64,000 bases of DNA, taken from positions 2,294,001 to 2,358,000 of the forward strand of contig NZ_CP112866.1 in NCBI RefSeq assembly GCF_026410085.1, read 5' to 3'. Origin of the DNA: Pseudomonas quebecensis. GTDB lineage: Bacteria > Pseudomonadota > Gammaproteobacteria > Pseudomonadales > Pseudomonadaceae. This document shows, piece after piece, positions 55,612-64,000 of this stretch (within the stretch, counting starts at the first letter, position 1; each line of letters opens with the position of its first letter). Under the pieces are notes generated by a model. The model was not told the origin of the DNA. It saw nothing but the letters and a program-made list of their open reading frames with translations, and did not search any database. Position numbers and translations under genes: made by a program.

Positions 55612-56352
55612 ATGCACGCTCTTTCCCTTTTTTCCAAGCGGTTGCCCCTGGCAGCCGTAGTACTGGGCAGTGTGTTGTTGAGCACTGCCGGCCAGGCCGG
55701 CGTGATGCTCGGCGGCACCCGTATCGTGTTCGACGGCAACAAGCGCGACGCTTCGATCATGGTCAGCAACACCACCGCGCAACCTTATGCGGTGCAGACC
55801 TGGATCAACACCGCGGCCGACGACAACACCACCACCACACCGTTCGTGGCCACGCCGCCGCTGTTCCGCCTGGACCCGCGCAAAGAGCAAATGGTGCGCA
55901 TCCAGAAGGTGCCAGGCGCGCTGCCGCAAGACCGTGAGTCGGTGTTCTATTTCAACGCCCAGGAAATCCCGGTGGCCGGCAAAGGCAATGAAAACACCCT
56001 GAAAGTGGCCATGCGTACCCGCATCAAACTGTTCTATCGCCCGGCCAAGTTGCCCGGCTCGGCCTACGACGCGCCCAACGCCTTGCGCTGGAGCCTGGTG
56101 CAGGACAACGGCAAGACCGCGTTGCAAGTGAACAACCCCAGCGCTTATCACGTGTCGTTTATCGCGGTGAAAGTCAGCGCCGGTCCACAGCAAGTGGAAG
56201 TGGTGGAACCGAAGATGGTTGCGCCAATGAGCACCCAGCGTTTTGCGCTGCCGGGCTTTAAAGGCAACAACGGTGAAGTGATGTTCAGCTTCATCAACGA
56301 CTTTGGCGGGTACGCCGAACCGCTGACCGCCCCGCTGGGCAACATGCCTTAA
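55612..56352 (+). CDS. Fimbrial periplasmic chaperone (cluster 2)
   Basis: A 246-residue PapD-like chaperone with signal peptide ending near GQA|GVM. It carries GGTRIVFDGNKRDASIMVSN, PLFRLDPRKEQMVRIQKVPG and LPQDRESVFYFNAQEIPV, and the cleft lysine in RIKLFYRP. AGGAGG abuts a first ATG at 55603, so the second ATG nine bases on has the better spacing and was chosen. In this cluster the chaperone precedes the usher, unlike cluster 1. Confidence 0.88.
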   Translation: MHALSLFSKRLPLAAVVLGSVLLSTAGQAGVMLGGTRIVFDGNKRDASIMVSNTTAQPYAVQTWINTAADDNTTTTPFVATPPLFRLDPRKEQMVRIQKVPGALPQDRESVFYFNAQEIPVAGKGNENTLKVAMRTRIKLFYRPAKLPGSAYDAPNALRWSLVQDNGKTALQVNNPSAYHVSFIAVKVSAGPQQVEVVEPKMVAPMSTQRFALPGFKGNNGEVMFSFINDFGGYAEPLTAPLGNMP

Positions 56353-56424
56353 CGCCGCACTTTCGCCCTTTTTTTAATCTGCTCGCCGCTGTGACTTCGC
56401 GGGGGCTGCTTGTCGAGTATCGTT

Positions 56425-58941
56425 ATGCGAAGCGCCACCTTCACCACGCCACGTTCGTCGATTCCATCGGTGCCATTGCCATTGTGTGTTGCCGTCCTCA
56501 GTGCGCTGCTGGGCAGCGTGGCACAGGCCGACAGTGGCGATAAATTCGATTCCGGCTTTATGCAAAGTTTCGGCGGCGCCAACGCCGGGCCTAACCTCGA
56601 CCTGGATGCCATCGCCAATAACGGCACAATCGGCCCAGGGACTTACCCGGTGCTGGTGCGTTTGAACCAGAGCTTTTTCGACCGTCGGGACATGACGTTC
56701 GCCAAAGACGCGGCCAGCGGTGACGTTAAAGCGTGCCTGTCCGAAGCCTTCCTCAAGGACCTGGGAATCAAGCTCGAGGCCTTCGTGAAGCCGGGCGAGG
56801 CGCTGCCGGACTGCGTGGATTTGCCCAGCATGATCGAAGGTGCCTCGGTGAGCTTCGACGCCCATCGCCTGGCCCTGGACATCAGTGTGCCGCAGATTGC
56901 CCTGCGCCGCGACGCCGCCGGTTACGTGGCGCCGCAGGATTGGGACCGTGGCATCAATGCCGCGATGCTCAACTACCAGTTTTCGGCGGCTCAGACCCAA
57001 AGCGATGCCCAGGGCCACGGCAGCCAATACAGTCTGTACGCCAACGGTGGTTTCAACCTGGGCGACTGGCGTTTTCGCTCAAGCTCTTCGTTCCGCCAGG
57101 ACAACCATGGCCAACGCTCCTGGCAGCGCAGCAACACCTATGCGCAACGTGACCTCACTGCGATCAAGGGCACCTTGACCCTGGGCGAAAGCTTCACCCC
57201 GGGCGATGTGTTCGACACCATCCCGTTTCGCGGCGCACAGATTGCATCCGACATGGGCATGCTGCCCGACTCGATGCAAGGTTACGCCCCGGTGATCCGT
57301 GGCATTGCCGACACCCAGGCCAAGGTCGAGGTGCGCCAGAACGGCTATTCGCTTTACACCACCTACGTGGCGCCGGGTGCGTTCGAAATCGACGATCTGA
57401 ACGCCGCCAGTGGCAGCGGTGATCTGGAAATCATCATCACCGAAGCCGACGGCCGTGAGCGCCGCTTCACCCAGCCATATGCCACCTTGGGCAACATGCT
57501 GCGTGAGAAGACGTGGCGCTACAGCGCCACCGTGGGCGAGTACAACGACTCATCCGGCGGTGCCCGCCCGGCTTTCGTGCAGGGCTCGCTGGCCTACGGG
57601 CTGCCATTTGACCTGACTTTATACGGCGGCCTGCTCGGTGCGGATTTCTATCGTGCCGGCGTGGTGGGCGTAGGCAAGAGCCTGGGCAGCCTCGGCGCGG
57701 TGTCGCTGGACGTGACCCAGGCGCAGACCGACATCCCTCAGGGCCTTTCAACCAAAGGCACGAGCGAGAAGGGCCGCAGTGTCGGTGTGCGCTACGGCAA
57801 GGCGTTCGAGACCGGTACGTCGGTACGCTTCGCCGGTTATCGCTATTCCACCGAGGGTTATCAGGACTTCAGTGACGCGGTGGCGCTGCAGCAGCCCAAC
57901 GAATACGGCGGTATCAGCAAGCGCACCAAAGTCGAGGCCAGTATCAACCAGGCCCTGGACAGCTACGGCTCGCTGTATTTGAACGTGAGCCAACAGAATT
58001 ATTGGGGTTCCAGCCGCACCGATAAACAGATGCAGTTGGGGTTCAACACTCAGCACAAAGGCGTGACCTACGGCGTCTACGCCAGTAAGACCCTGACCGA
58101 CTCGTTCGGCGAGAGCAACCAAGTGGTGTTCACCGTGTCGATGCCGTTCGGGCAAACCCGCAACACCGGCAGCTACAGCGTCACCCGCAACACCGACGGC
58201 ACGTTCGACCAGCGCGCCGGGCTCAGTGGTCGCGACGGCAACCTCAACTACTCGGTCGACGCCAATCACGGCGAAACCCGCGGCAGCACTGGCTCGGTAT
58301 TGCTCGGTTACCGCGCGCCGTTCGCCCAGTTGGGCGCCGGCGTCAGCGTTGGGCAGGGCTACAAGCAGACGTCGGTGAGCGCCAGCGGTTCGGTACTCGG
58401 CCATGCCGATGGCATCGAGTTCGGCCAGACCCTGGGCGAAACCGTGGCGCTGGTGGAGGTCAAGGACACGCCGAATGTGGGCCTGCTCAACGCGCCGGGC
58501 ACCGTCACCAACAAAAAGGGCTATGCCCTGGTGCCGTATGTCACACCGTACCGCAAGAACCGTATCGCCGTGGACACCAGCGCGGTGGACACCAATGTCG
58601 ACATTGCCGAGGGCGTGAGTAACGTGACGCCGCGTCGCGGCGCGGTGGTCAAGACCACCTTCGCCGCCAGCCGCTCGGAAAAAGTCCTGCTCAACGTGCG
58701 CCTGCAAGACGGCTCGCTGCTGCCGTTCGGCACCACTGTGATGGATGACACCGACGGTGTGGCCGGCGTGGTCGGGCAGGGCGGGCAAGTGCTGCTGTCG
58801 GTGGGCGACGGCAAGACTTACACCATGAAATGGGGCGAGCAAGCCGCGCAACGTTGCGCGATCCGCCTGGATATCAGTCAGGCACCGGTCACCGATGGCT
58901 ATCGGGTGATGGATGCTGTGTGTGGAGTACCAAGCAAATGA
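56425..58941 (+). CDS. Fimbrial outer-membrane usher (cluster 2)
   Basis: An 838-residue usher: signal peptide ending VAQA|DSG, N-terminal domain with FDSGFMQSFGG and the ACLS...DCVD cysteines, pore and plug (MLPDSMQGYAPVIRGIADTQ, then VEVRQNGYSLYTTYVAPGAF), and C-terminal Cys pair (RCAIRLDI ... DAVCGVPSK). The ATG at 56425 was chosen; a TTG five codons upstream is in frame and would sit behind a G-rich sequence. Its stop overlaps the adhesin ATG by four bases. Confidence 0.9.
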   Translation: MRSATFTTPRSSIPSVPLPLCVAVLSALLGSVAQADSGDKFDSGFMQSFGGANAGPNLDLDAIANNGTIGPGTYPVLVRLNQSFFDRRDMTFAKDAASGDVKACLSEAFLKDLGIKLEAFVKPGEALPDCVDLPSMIEGASVSFDAHRLALDISVPQIALRRDAAGYVAPQDWDRGINAAMLNYQFSAAQTQSDAQGHGSQYSLYANGGFNLGDWRFRSSSSFRQDNHGQRSWQRSNTYAQRDLTAIKGTLTLGESFTPGDVFDTIPFRGAQIASDMGMLPDSMQGYAPVIRGIADTQAKVEVRQNGYSLYTTYVAPGAFEIDDLNAASGSGDLEIIITEADGRERRFTQPYATLGNMLREKTWRYSATVGEYNDSSGGARPAFVQGSLAYGLPFDLTLYGGLLGADFYRAGVVGVGKSLGSLGAVSLDVTQAQTDIPQGLSTKGTSEKGRSVGVRYGKAFETGTSVRFAGYRYSTEGYQDFSDAVALQQPNEYGGISKRTKVEASINQALDSYGSLYLNVSQQNYWGSSRTDKQMQLGFNTQHKGVTYGVYASKTLTDSFGESNQVVFTVSMPFGQTRNTGSYSVTRNTDGTFDQRAGLSGRDGNLNYSVDANHGETRGSTGSVLLGYRAPFAQLGAGVSVGQGYKQTSVSASGSVLGHADGIEFGQTLGETVALVEVKDTPNVGLLNAPGTVTNKKGYALVPYVTPYRKNRIAVDTSAVDTNVDIAEGVSNVTPRRGAVVKTTFAASRSEKVLLNVRLQDGSLLPFGTTVMDDTDGVAGVVGQGGQVLLSVGDGKTYTMKWGEQAAQRCAIRLDISQAPVTDGYRVMDAVCGVPSK

Positions 58942-60032
58942 AGATTTCTAACGCGAAAAAGGCCGGGGCAAAGCGCCTCGGTGGGTTCAAAACATTGACG
59001 TCGCTGCTGGCGTTGGGTGTGGCGCAGGTGCTGTTTGGGGAGTCGGCGTGGGCGGAGTGCTTCGATAAAAAACCGACGGTCAACACATACGATTTCGGCG
59101 ATGCCTATATTCCTCAGGATGCTCCGCTGGGCTCCGCAGTCGGCCCCGGCATTGTCGACACTTGGCTATCGCTGGGCTGTCCGACCCAGCCGCTCACGGT
59201 AGAGGCCGTCATGTTGCTGCCTAAGGCACCAACCATGGCGGCGGTGGCCGCGGGCAATTCAATCAAAGGTGCGATTTACGAAACCAATATCCCCGGCCTT
59301 GGTGTGGCCGTAAGGACCGTCGCCAAACCTGCGTTCTTATGTCTGGCGACTAGCAGCGAGAGTTTTCCTTGGGTTTATACCGATTGCAATTCGGGTGGCT
59401 ACACTTACAACTTTCACAACAACGCCTATCTGGTAAAAACCGGACCTATCGCGCCGGGGCGCCACGATTTGAATAACCTGCAAATTTACCGCATTGACCT
59501 CAACGATACCGGCACGCCGCTGGAGTGGGTCAAAGGCTTTATCAACGGCAGCGTGACGGTCGCAGGCTGCAGCCTGCCCCAAGCCACCGGCAACATCATC
59601 GAAGTGCCGATGCGGTCCTGGGAAAAACGTGTATTCAACGGCAAAGGGACGTTCACCGATACCCAGCCGTTTGGCATCACCTTGAACAGCTGCCTGGCGG
59701 GCACCTACGCCAACAACCCCAGCTGGAACTACTTCAAGGGCAATAACGCCAATATCCGTCTGGATGGCGCCAAAGGCTCGACGATCATTAACGCTGATGG
59801 GGGCATCCTCGGCCTGAACTCCTCCTCCACCGCCAAGGGCGTGGCGGTGCAGGTACTCAAGCAGGACGGCACCCCGTTGCCCTTGGGCGTGGACGTCCCG
59901 GTGGCGCAGGTGCAGGACGGGGTGACCAATCTGCAATTCGGTGCGCGCTACATCCAGACCAGCACCGCTGCCACCGGCCCGCAGCCAGGGGCAGCGAATG
60001 CCACGGCAAATTTCACCATCACCTATAAGTAG
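58938..60032 (+). CDS. Fimbrial tip adhesin (cluster 2)
   Basis: A 364-residue two-domain fimbrial subunit. Signal peptide ends near SAWA|ECF. An N-terminal domain of about 190 residues follows with cysteines in SLGCPTQP, AFLCLATS and TDCNSGGY. The pilin domain runs from about residue 200 (INGSVTVAGCSLPQATGN, FGITLNSCLAGTYANN) to ANFTITYK. The receptor specificity is unknown and the N-terminal domain is unlike the cluster 1 adhesin. ATGA overlap with the usher. Confidence 0.75.
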   Translation: MKISNAKKAGAKRLGGFKTLTSLLALGVAQVLFGESAWAECFDKKPTVNTYDFGDAYIPQDAPLGSAVGPGIVDTWLSLGCPTQPLTVEAVMLLPKAPTMAAVAAGNSIKGAIYETNIPGLGVAVRTVAKPAFLCLATSSESFPWVYTDCNSGGYTYNFHNNAYLVKTGPIAPGRHDLNNLQIYRIDLNDTGTPLEWVKGFINGSVTVAGCSLPQATGNIIEVPMRSWEKRVFNGKGTFTDTQPFGITLNSCLAGTYANNPSWNYFKGNNANIRLDGAKGSTIINADGGILGLNSSSTAKGVAVQVLKQDGTPLPLGVDVPVAQVQDGVTNLQFGARYIQTSTAATGPQPGAANATANFTITYK

Positions 60033-60075
60033 TTCTGTGACAGGGAGTCGATCATGCAGAAGTGCCTATTCAATA

Positions 60076-60126
60076 GCGGCCGGGCCGGTGCAGGCGAAAG
60101 TGGCATTTACCATCGAGTATCAGTGA
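60076..60126 (+). pseudogene. C-terminal remnant of a pilin gene
   Basis: One frame encodes AAGPVQAKVAFTIEYQ followed by a stop, the classic last strand of a chaperone-usher pilin (compare AKAAFTVDYQ of the cluster 2 subunit). No upstream pilin sequence or start goes with it, and it lies 44 bp after the adhesin stop. It is probably what is left of a deleted subunit gene. The following 150 bp to the SPFH gene show no coding sequence. Confidence 0.55.
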
Positions 60127-60282
60127 GTCGACGAAGGCGCTATGCAGGCTTCTTTGACCGTCGCCCGGCAGTTGGACTGTGACGTCCCTATCAGTACTGC
60201 AACGTCCGCGTACTTATCACCCCACCTGGGACGCGGTTCAGGGTATCGTGCCGCCAACTTAACGAAGGGACGCGACGTTTCG

Positions 60283-61146
60283 ATGAAGAATAAAATGGTT
60301 ACCTATGCCGCTGCAGCGGTGGGTTTGGTCGTGGTGGTGTCTCTGGCCACCAGTTGGTTCACGGTTGATGAGACCGAGCGGGGTGTGCTGTTGCGTAACG
60401 GTGCGATGATAGGCGTGGTGGAGCCGGGCCTGTCGTTCAAGCTGCCGTTCATTGAGTCGGTGCGGTTTATCAGCATTCAAAGCCAGGCTACCCAGTACGC
60501 CAACCTCCAGGCGTACAGCAAGGACCAGCAGACCGCCAAGTTGCAGGTCTCGGTTTCCTGGCACATTCCTACCAGCGATGTCGCCAAGGTGTACACCAGT
60601 TACAAGGACTTGGATGGCGTGCGTGACCGCCTGATCGCCCGTCAGGTGCCGACCCAGGTGGAAAACGTGTTCGGCCAGTACAACGCGGTGTCGGCGGTGC
60701 AGAATCGTGGCAAGTTTGTCGCGGATGTGACCAAGGCCATCCGCGATTCGGTGGTTGGGCCAGTGGTGATCGACAGCGTACAGATCGAAAACATCGACTT
60801 CAGCGATGACTACGAGCGTTCGATTGCCTTGCGCATGAAGGCCGAAGTGGAAGTCAAAACTCGCGAGCAAATGCTGCAGACCGAGCAGGTGCAGGCGCAG
60901 ATCCGGGTGACCCAGGCCCAAGCCGAGGCCGACTCGCAATTGGCCCAGGCCAAGGCGGATGCCGAGTCCACGCGCTTGCGCGGCAACGCCGAAGCCGACG
61001 CGATCCAGGCCCGCGCCAAGGCCCTGGCCAGCAACCAGAACCTGATCGAGCTGACCAAGGCCGAGCGCTGGAACGGCGTACTGCCGACCACCATGTTGCC
61101 AAACAGTACGGTGCCGTTTATCGATGCCAAGCAGGTCGATCGATAA
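60283..61146 (+). CDS. SPFH/prohibitin (HflC-like) membrane protein
   Basis: A 287-residue protein: one N-terminal helix (residues about 5-25), then an SPFH domain (TVDETERGVLLRNGAMIGVV, GLSFKLPFIESVRFISIQSQ) and a long helical tail rich in Ala, Glu and Gln (TQAQAEADSQLAQAKADAES) typical of prohibitins that form ring oligomers. The family organises membrane microdomains or controls proteases such as FtsH. It stands alone, with no hflK or nfeD partner. The ATG at 60283 was chosen because the membrane helix starts directly after it. Confidence 0.8.
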   Translation: MKNKMVTYAAAAVGLVVVVSLATSWFTVDETERGVLLRNGAMIGVVEPGLSFKLPFIESVRFISIQSQATQYANLQAYSKDQQTAKLQVSVSWHIPTSDVAKVYTSYKDLDGVRDRLIARQVPTQVENVFGQYNAVSAVQNRGKFVADVTKAIRDSVVGPVVIDSVQIENIDFSDDYERSIALRMKAEVEVKTREQMLQTEQVQAQIRVTQAQAEADSQLAQAKADAESTRLRGNAEADAIQARAKALASNQNLIELTKAERWNGVLPTTMLPNSTVPFIDAKQVDR

Positions 61147-61155
61147 CGTTTTGAA

Positions 61156-61190
61156 TGTGGGAGGGGGCTTGCCCCCGATGGTGGCCTGAC
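61156..61190 (+). repeat. Intergenic palindrome (TGTGGGAG-type)
   Basis: ATGTGGGAGGGGGCTTGCCC followed by CCGATGGTGGCCTGA, a widespread Pseudomonas intergenic repeat. The core GGGGGC-TT-GCCCCC (61163-61176) is a hairpin and may also end transcription of the SPFH gene. Confidence 0.5.
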
Positions 61191-61240
61191 AGCCGACCAG
61201 TCTCACGACTCAGCTGCATTCATTCAGGGAACCCCCTCAC

Positions 61241-61738
61241 ATGACGATGCTTGCCCGGCCTATCGATCCACCGCCAGAAAGCCTGATCCGTGACTGGTAC
61301 GCGAACGCGCAGTTGCTTGACAGTTTTGTCGTGCCTATCGAGGCGGCTGACGTCTCCATCAATGACCTCGCCGTACGCGCCTTGGGTTCGCCGCCTGTGT
61401 GGTTCAAGGTGCTGATAGCGATCCGCGATGGTGTGATGGGGCCGTTGGGCGTACGGACCTCCGGCGAGGTGCGACGCGCGCATTCCGATAAAGCCCATAT
61501 CGACTTTTTCCCGGTGCTTGAGCAAAGCGCTGACGAGATGGTGCTGGGGGAAAATGACAGCCACCTGGATTTTCGTCTTTCGCTGCTTCGACGGCGCGAC
61601 GAGCAGGGTGAAGTCCTGATCGCCACGACGGCGGTGCACACCCACAATCGACTGGGGCGTGTCTACATTGTGCTGATTCGCCCGTTTCACAAGCTGGTGG
61701 TGCGGGCAACGCTGATGCGTTGCCGCCGTCAGCACTAG
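61241..61738 (+). CDS. DUF2867 family protein
   Basis: A 165-residue protein with the DUF2867 pattern [20 protein letters not shown], then [20 protein letters not shown] and a late [20 protein letters not shown]. Homologues are small cytoplasmic proteins with no proven activity. It is a single gene, convergent with the siderophore receptor, 40 bp apart. Confidence 0.75.
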   Translation: MTMLARPIDPPPESLIRDWYANAQLLDSFVVPIEAADVSINDLAVRALGSPPVWFKVLIAIRDGVMGPLGVRTSGEVRRAHSDKAHIDFFPVLEQSADEMVLGENDSHLDFRLSLLRRRDEQGEVLIATTAVHTHNRLGRVYIVLIRPFHKLVVRATLMRCRRQH

Positions 61739-61778
61739 CGCCGGCGGTAGTGTCCGCCGGCGCGCGTTGCCTGGAACC

Positions 61779-63938
61779 TCAGAAGCTGTATTTGGCCGTC
61801 AGCATCATGTTGCGCGGGTTGCCGTAGGCGTCGCCGCCGTAGCTCGCCGAGTTGGCGATGGTGGAGTAATAGCGACGGTCGAAGATGTTGTTGGCGTTGA
61901 CCTGCAGGTCGAGGTGGTCGTTGACCTTGTAGCCGGCCATCAGGTCGGTGACGGCGTAGGCGCCTTGTTGCAGGCGGTAGGTGCTGCCGTCGGCCAACGC
62001 GATGTCGTTGTACAGGCGGCTCTGCCAGGAGATGTTGCCGCCCACCCGCAGTTTTTCCAGTGGGCCCTGGAAGTTGTAGCGGGTGGTCAACTTGAACAGG
62101 TGTTCCGGGACGTCGGTATCGAACTGCTTGTTGACCAACTGCGGTTTGGCGTCGTCCTTGATGGTGTGGGTGCGTGCGTAGGTGTAGCCACCGCCGACCT
62201 GCCAGTTTTCGGTCAATGCGCCCTGCAGTTCGAAGTCGATACCCTGGCTGCGGATCTCACCGGAGGCTTCGTAGCATGAGGCCTGCGGGCAGTTCGGTAC
62301 CACCACCTGCACACCGCGGTTCTCCTGGTCGATGCGGAACAGCGCGACGCTGGCGTTCAACGCACCGCCCAGGTATTCGCCCTTGATGCCGACCTCATAG
62401 TTCTTGCCGACGATAGGCTTGAGCGGCGCGGCGCCGGTGTCCTTTTCTTTTTGCGGGGTGAAGATGTCGCTGTAGCTGACGTACACCGAGTGGTTATCGT
62501 CCAGCTCGTAGATCAGGCCGGCGTAGCGGGTGAGGTTGCGGGTGACGTGGTAGTCGCCGTCGCCATCGCGGTTATCGTAGTCGTACCAGTCCAGGCGCCC
62601 GCCGAGGATCAACTTCAACGGATCGGCCAGGCTCAGGCGGGTGGTGACGTAGACGCTGTCCTGAGTGGTGACTTCGCGCTCGTTGTTGGTGTGCACGAAG
62701 TCCGGTTTGCCCGCCGTCAGCGGCCAGTTGGTGTCGTAGGGGCTGTAGTTGTGGGTGGTCATGTCGTAGATGCGCTTGCTCGCGCCGACCACCAGTTCAT
62801 GGCTGCGCCCGAATGCCTGGAACGGGCCGCTGACGAAGGCGTCGACCCCGGCCTGGTTTTCATCGTACTTGGCCTGGTACACCGTGCGTGCCAGGGTGTT
62901 GTTGACCCAGCGCGACTGATACGAACCGGAGAACAATGCGTTTTGTTCGGCGTAGTTGGCGTTGACCTGCAGACTCCAGTCATTGGCCAGGCGCTGGCGC
63001 AGTTCGGCGAAGACTGTGTTGATTTCCTGATCCTTGTTTTCCCAGTCGGTGCCGGGGTTGTACGACCGCGACAGATCCAGGTGGTGGCCGTCCTGGCCGA
63101 TCATCGAGGCGCCCCAGAAGTAGTTGGTCTTATCCTTCTGATTGGAGAAACCCAGGGTCAGGGTGGTGTCTTCACTCAGATCGGCTTCGGTGACGGCGTA
63201 GAACAGACCATGACTGTTTTCGGCTTTGTCGATAAAACTGTTGGCATCACGGTAGGACGTCACCACTCGGCCGCGCAGGGTGCCGCTGTCGTTGAGCGGG
63301 CTGGATGCGTCGAGTTCACCGCGATAATCGTCCCAGCTGCCGGCGGCGCCGGTGAGGGTGACCTTCTGCTCATCCAGCGGGTGCTTGCGCACCATATTGA
63401 TGGCGGCTGACGGGTTGCCCGCGCCAGTGACCAGGCCGGTGGCGCCGCGCACCACTTCGACGCGGTCGAACATCGCCAGGTTCGGCTGCGCGCCCACCGA
63501 CGCACCGTTGTAGCCACTTGGGATACCGTCGTACATCAGGTTATCGATATCGAAGCCACGCGAGGTGTAGGACTGCCGACCAGGCCCGTTGGAGTAGTTC
63601 AGGAACAGGCCCGGCGTGGCGTTGACCACGTCGTTGATGCTGGTCATCGCCTGGTCGTCCATGCGCTGACGCGTCACCACGGTGACCGCCTGTGGGGTTT
63701 CGCGCAGGGTCAGCGGCAGCTTGGTCGCGGTCTTCATCGAGCCAGTGGTGTAGGACTGCGTGCCTTCGGTGGTTTCACCCAGTTGGCCTTCGCCGGAGAT
63801 CTGCGTGGCGCCCAATTCCAGCGTGGCGGCCGGTGCCGGGGTGTCGGCGGCGACCGCCGCGTGTGGGGTGGCCAGGCACACCGCCAAGGTCATCAGACTG
63901 AGTGAAAAAACATTGCCGCCAGGTGATTGCACAGACAT
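61779..63938 (-). CDS. TonB-dependent siderophore receptor
   Basis: A 719-residue outer-membrane receptor. Signal peptide ends near AVA|ADT. A plug domain follows (TLRETPQAVTVVTRQRMDDQ, INDVVNATPGLFLNY, RGFDIDNLMYDGIPSGY, VEVVRGATGLVTGAGNPSAA), then a 22-strand barrel ending with the aromatic TAKYSF. There is no N-terminal signalling domain, so it is not a cell-surface signalling receptor of the FpvA/FecA kind. The layout fits FhuE/FoxA-like hydroxamate or coprogen receptors. A Fur-box-like site is upstream, so it should be induced by iron limitation. Confidence 0.85.
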   Translation of the reverse strand: MSVQSPGGNVFSLSLMTLAVCLATPHAAVAADTPAPAATLELGATQISGEGQLGETTEGTQSYTTGSMKTATKLPLTLRETPQAVTVVTRQRMDDQAMTSINDVVNATPGLFLNYSNGPGRQSYTSRGFDIDNLMYDGIPSGYNGASVGAQPNLAMFDRVEVVRGATGLVTGAGNPSAAINMVRKHPLDEQKVTLTGAAGSWDDYRGELDASSPLNDSGTLRGRVVTSYRDANSFIDKAENSHGLFYAVTEADLSEDTTLTLGFSNQKDKTNYFWGASMIGQDGHHLDLSRSYNPGTDWENKDQEINTVFAELRQRLANDWSLQVNANYAEQNALFSGSYQSRWVNNTLARTVYQAKYDENQAGVDAFVSGPFQAFGRSHELVVGASKRIYDMTTHNYSPYDTNWPLTAGKPDFVHTNNEREVTTQDSVYVTTRLSLADPLKLILGGRLDWYDYDNRDGDGDYHVTRNLTRYAGLIYELDDNHSVYVSYSDIFTPQKEKDTGAAPLKPIVGKNYEVGIKGEYLGGALNASVALFRIDQENRGVQVVVPNCPQASCYEASGEIRSQGIDFELQGALTENWQVGGGYTYARTHTIKDDAKPQLVNKQFDTDVPEHLFKLTTRYNFQGPLEKLRVGGNISWQSRLYNDIALADGSTYRLQQGAYAVTDLMAGYKVNDHLDLQVNANNIFDRRYYSTIANSASYGGDAYGNPRNMMLTAKYSF

Positions 63939-63985
63939 GAAACTGACTCTCCCGCGTGCCGTCCGTGGCTAATGATAAAGGTGTT

Positions 63986-63998
63986 GAGAATTATTCGC
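63986..63998. promoter_or_regulatory. Fur-box-like site upstream of siderophore receptor
   Basis: GAGAAT-T-ATTCGC matches the core palindrome GAGAAT-N-ATTCTC with one mismatch and lies about 50 bp before the receptor start; AATGATAA at 63971-63978 may extend it. It is at the window edge, so the full promoter is not visible. Confidence 0.5.
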
Positions 63999-64000
63999 GT

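Overview
The window is GC-rich chromosomal DNA that most resembles the Pseudomonas fluorescens group. This rests on gene content (fused assimilatory nitrate reductase/flavoprotein reductase, ProP with a coiled-coil tail, OsmC-YcaO fusion, Aer with a near-canonical Pseudomonas N-terminus, a Roc/Bvg-type locus) and on Pseudomonas-type REP palindromes around 'GTGGTGAGCAAGCTTGC'. No rRNA, tRNA, CRISPR array, insertion sequence or prophage was seen.

Layout. 1-9.9 kb is ordinary metabolism and regulation: a thioesterase (cut by the window edge), an EamA exporter with a divergent MocR regulator, a secreted NTF2-like protein, an amidase, an HTH regulator divergent from a DUF2834 protein, a diguanylate cyclase, and an Fsr-type exporter with a divergent AraC regulator. 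9.9-16.3 kb holds a CHASE4-PAS-GGDEF-EAL protein, a deletion scar joining remnants of an alpha/beta hydrolase and an AraC regulator, a GAF protein, ProP and a GNAT. 16.5-22.3 kb holds a hexuronate-type MFS transporter, a PQQ-type sugar dehydrogenase lipoprotein with DUF2231, and a UvsE/kinase/nucleotidyltransferase run. 22.2-31.8 kb holds a chemoreceptor and the divergent nitrate (nasA) and nitrite (nirBD) assimilation genes. The nas-nir intergenic region carries two divergent sigma-54-like promoters. Each is followed by a pair of hexaloop hairpins and an intrinsic terminator, which is the layout of NasT/ANTAR antitermination leaders. 31.8-41.4 kb contains REPINs, an isochorismatase pseudogene, an XAC2610-like protein, Aer, OsmC-YcaO, a lipoprotein, a VOC protein, LysE and a GNAT.

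41.5-60.1 kb is the most striking part. It holds a Roc/Bvg-like signalling locus: a REC-EAL protein, a degenerate receiver, a second REC-EAL protein, a BvgA/RocA-type regulator and a BvgS/RocS-type hybrid kinase. The kinase frame is broken at a C6 run. Two chaperone-usher fimbrial clusters follow, with a second BvgA-like regulator at the end of the first. A 14-bp inverted-heptad motif (best copy TAGGAAAATTCCTA), often followed by a second copy exactly 22 bp on, lies upstream of five transcription units in this block and matches the known BvgA/Rcs-box architecture. I infer that one phosphorelay co-regulates both fimbriae and its own c-di-GMP phosphodiesterases.

60.2-64 kb ends with an SPFH/HflC-like protein, a DUF2867 protein and a TonB-dependent siderophore receptor preceded by a Fur-box-like site.
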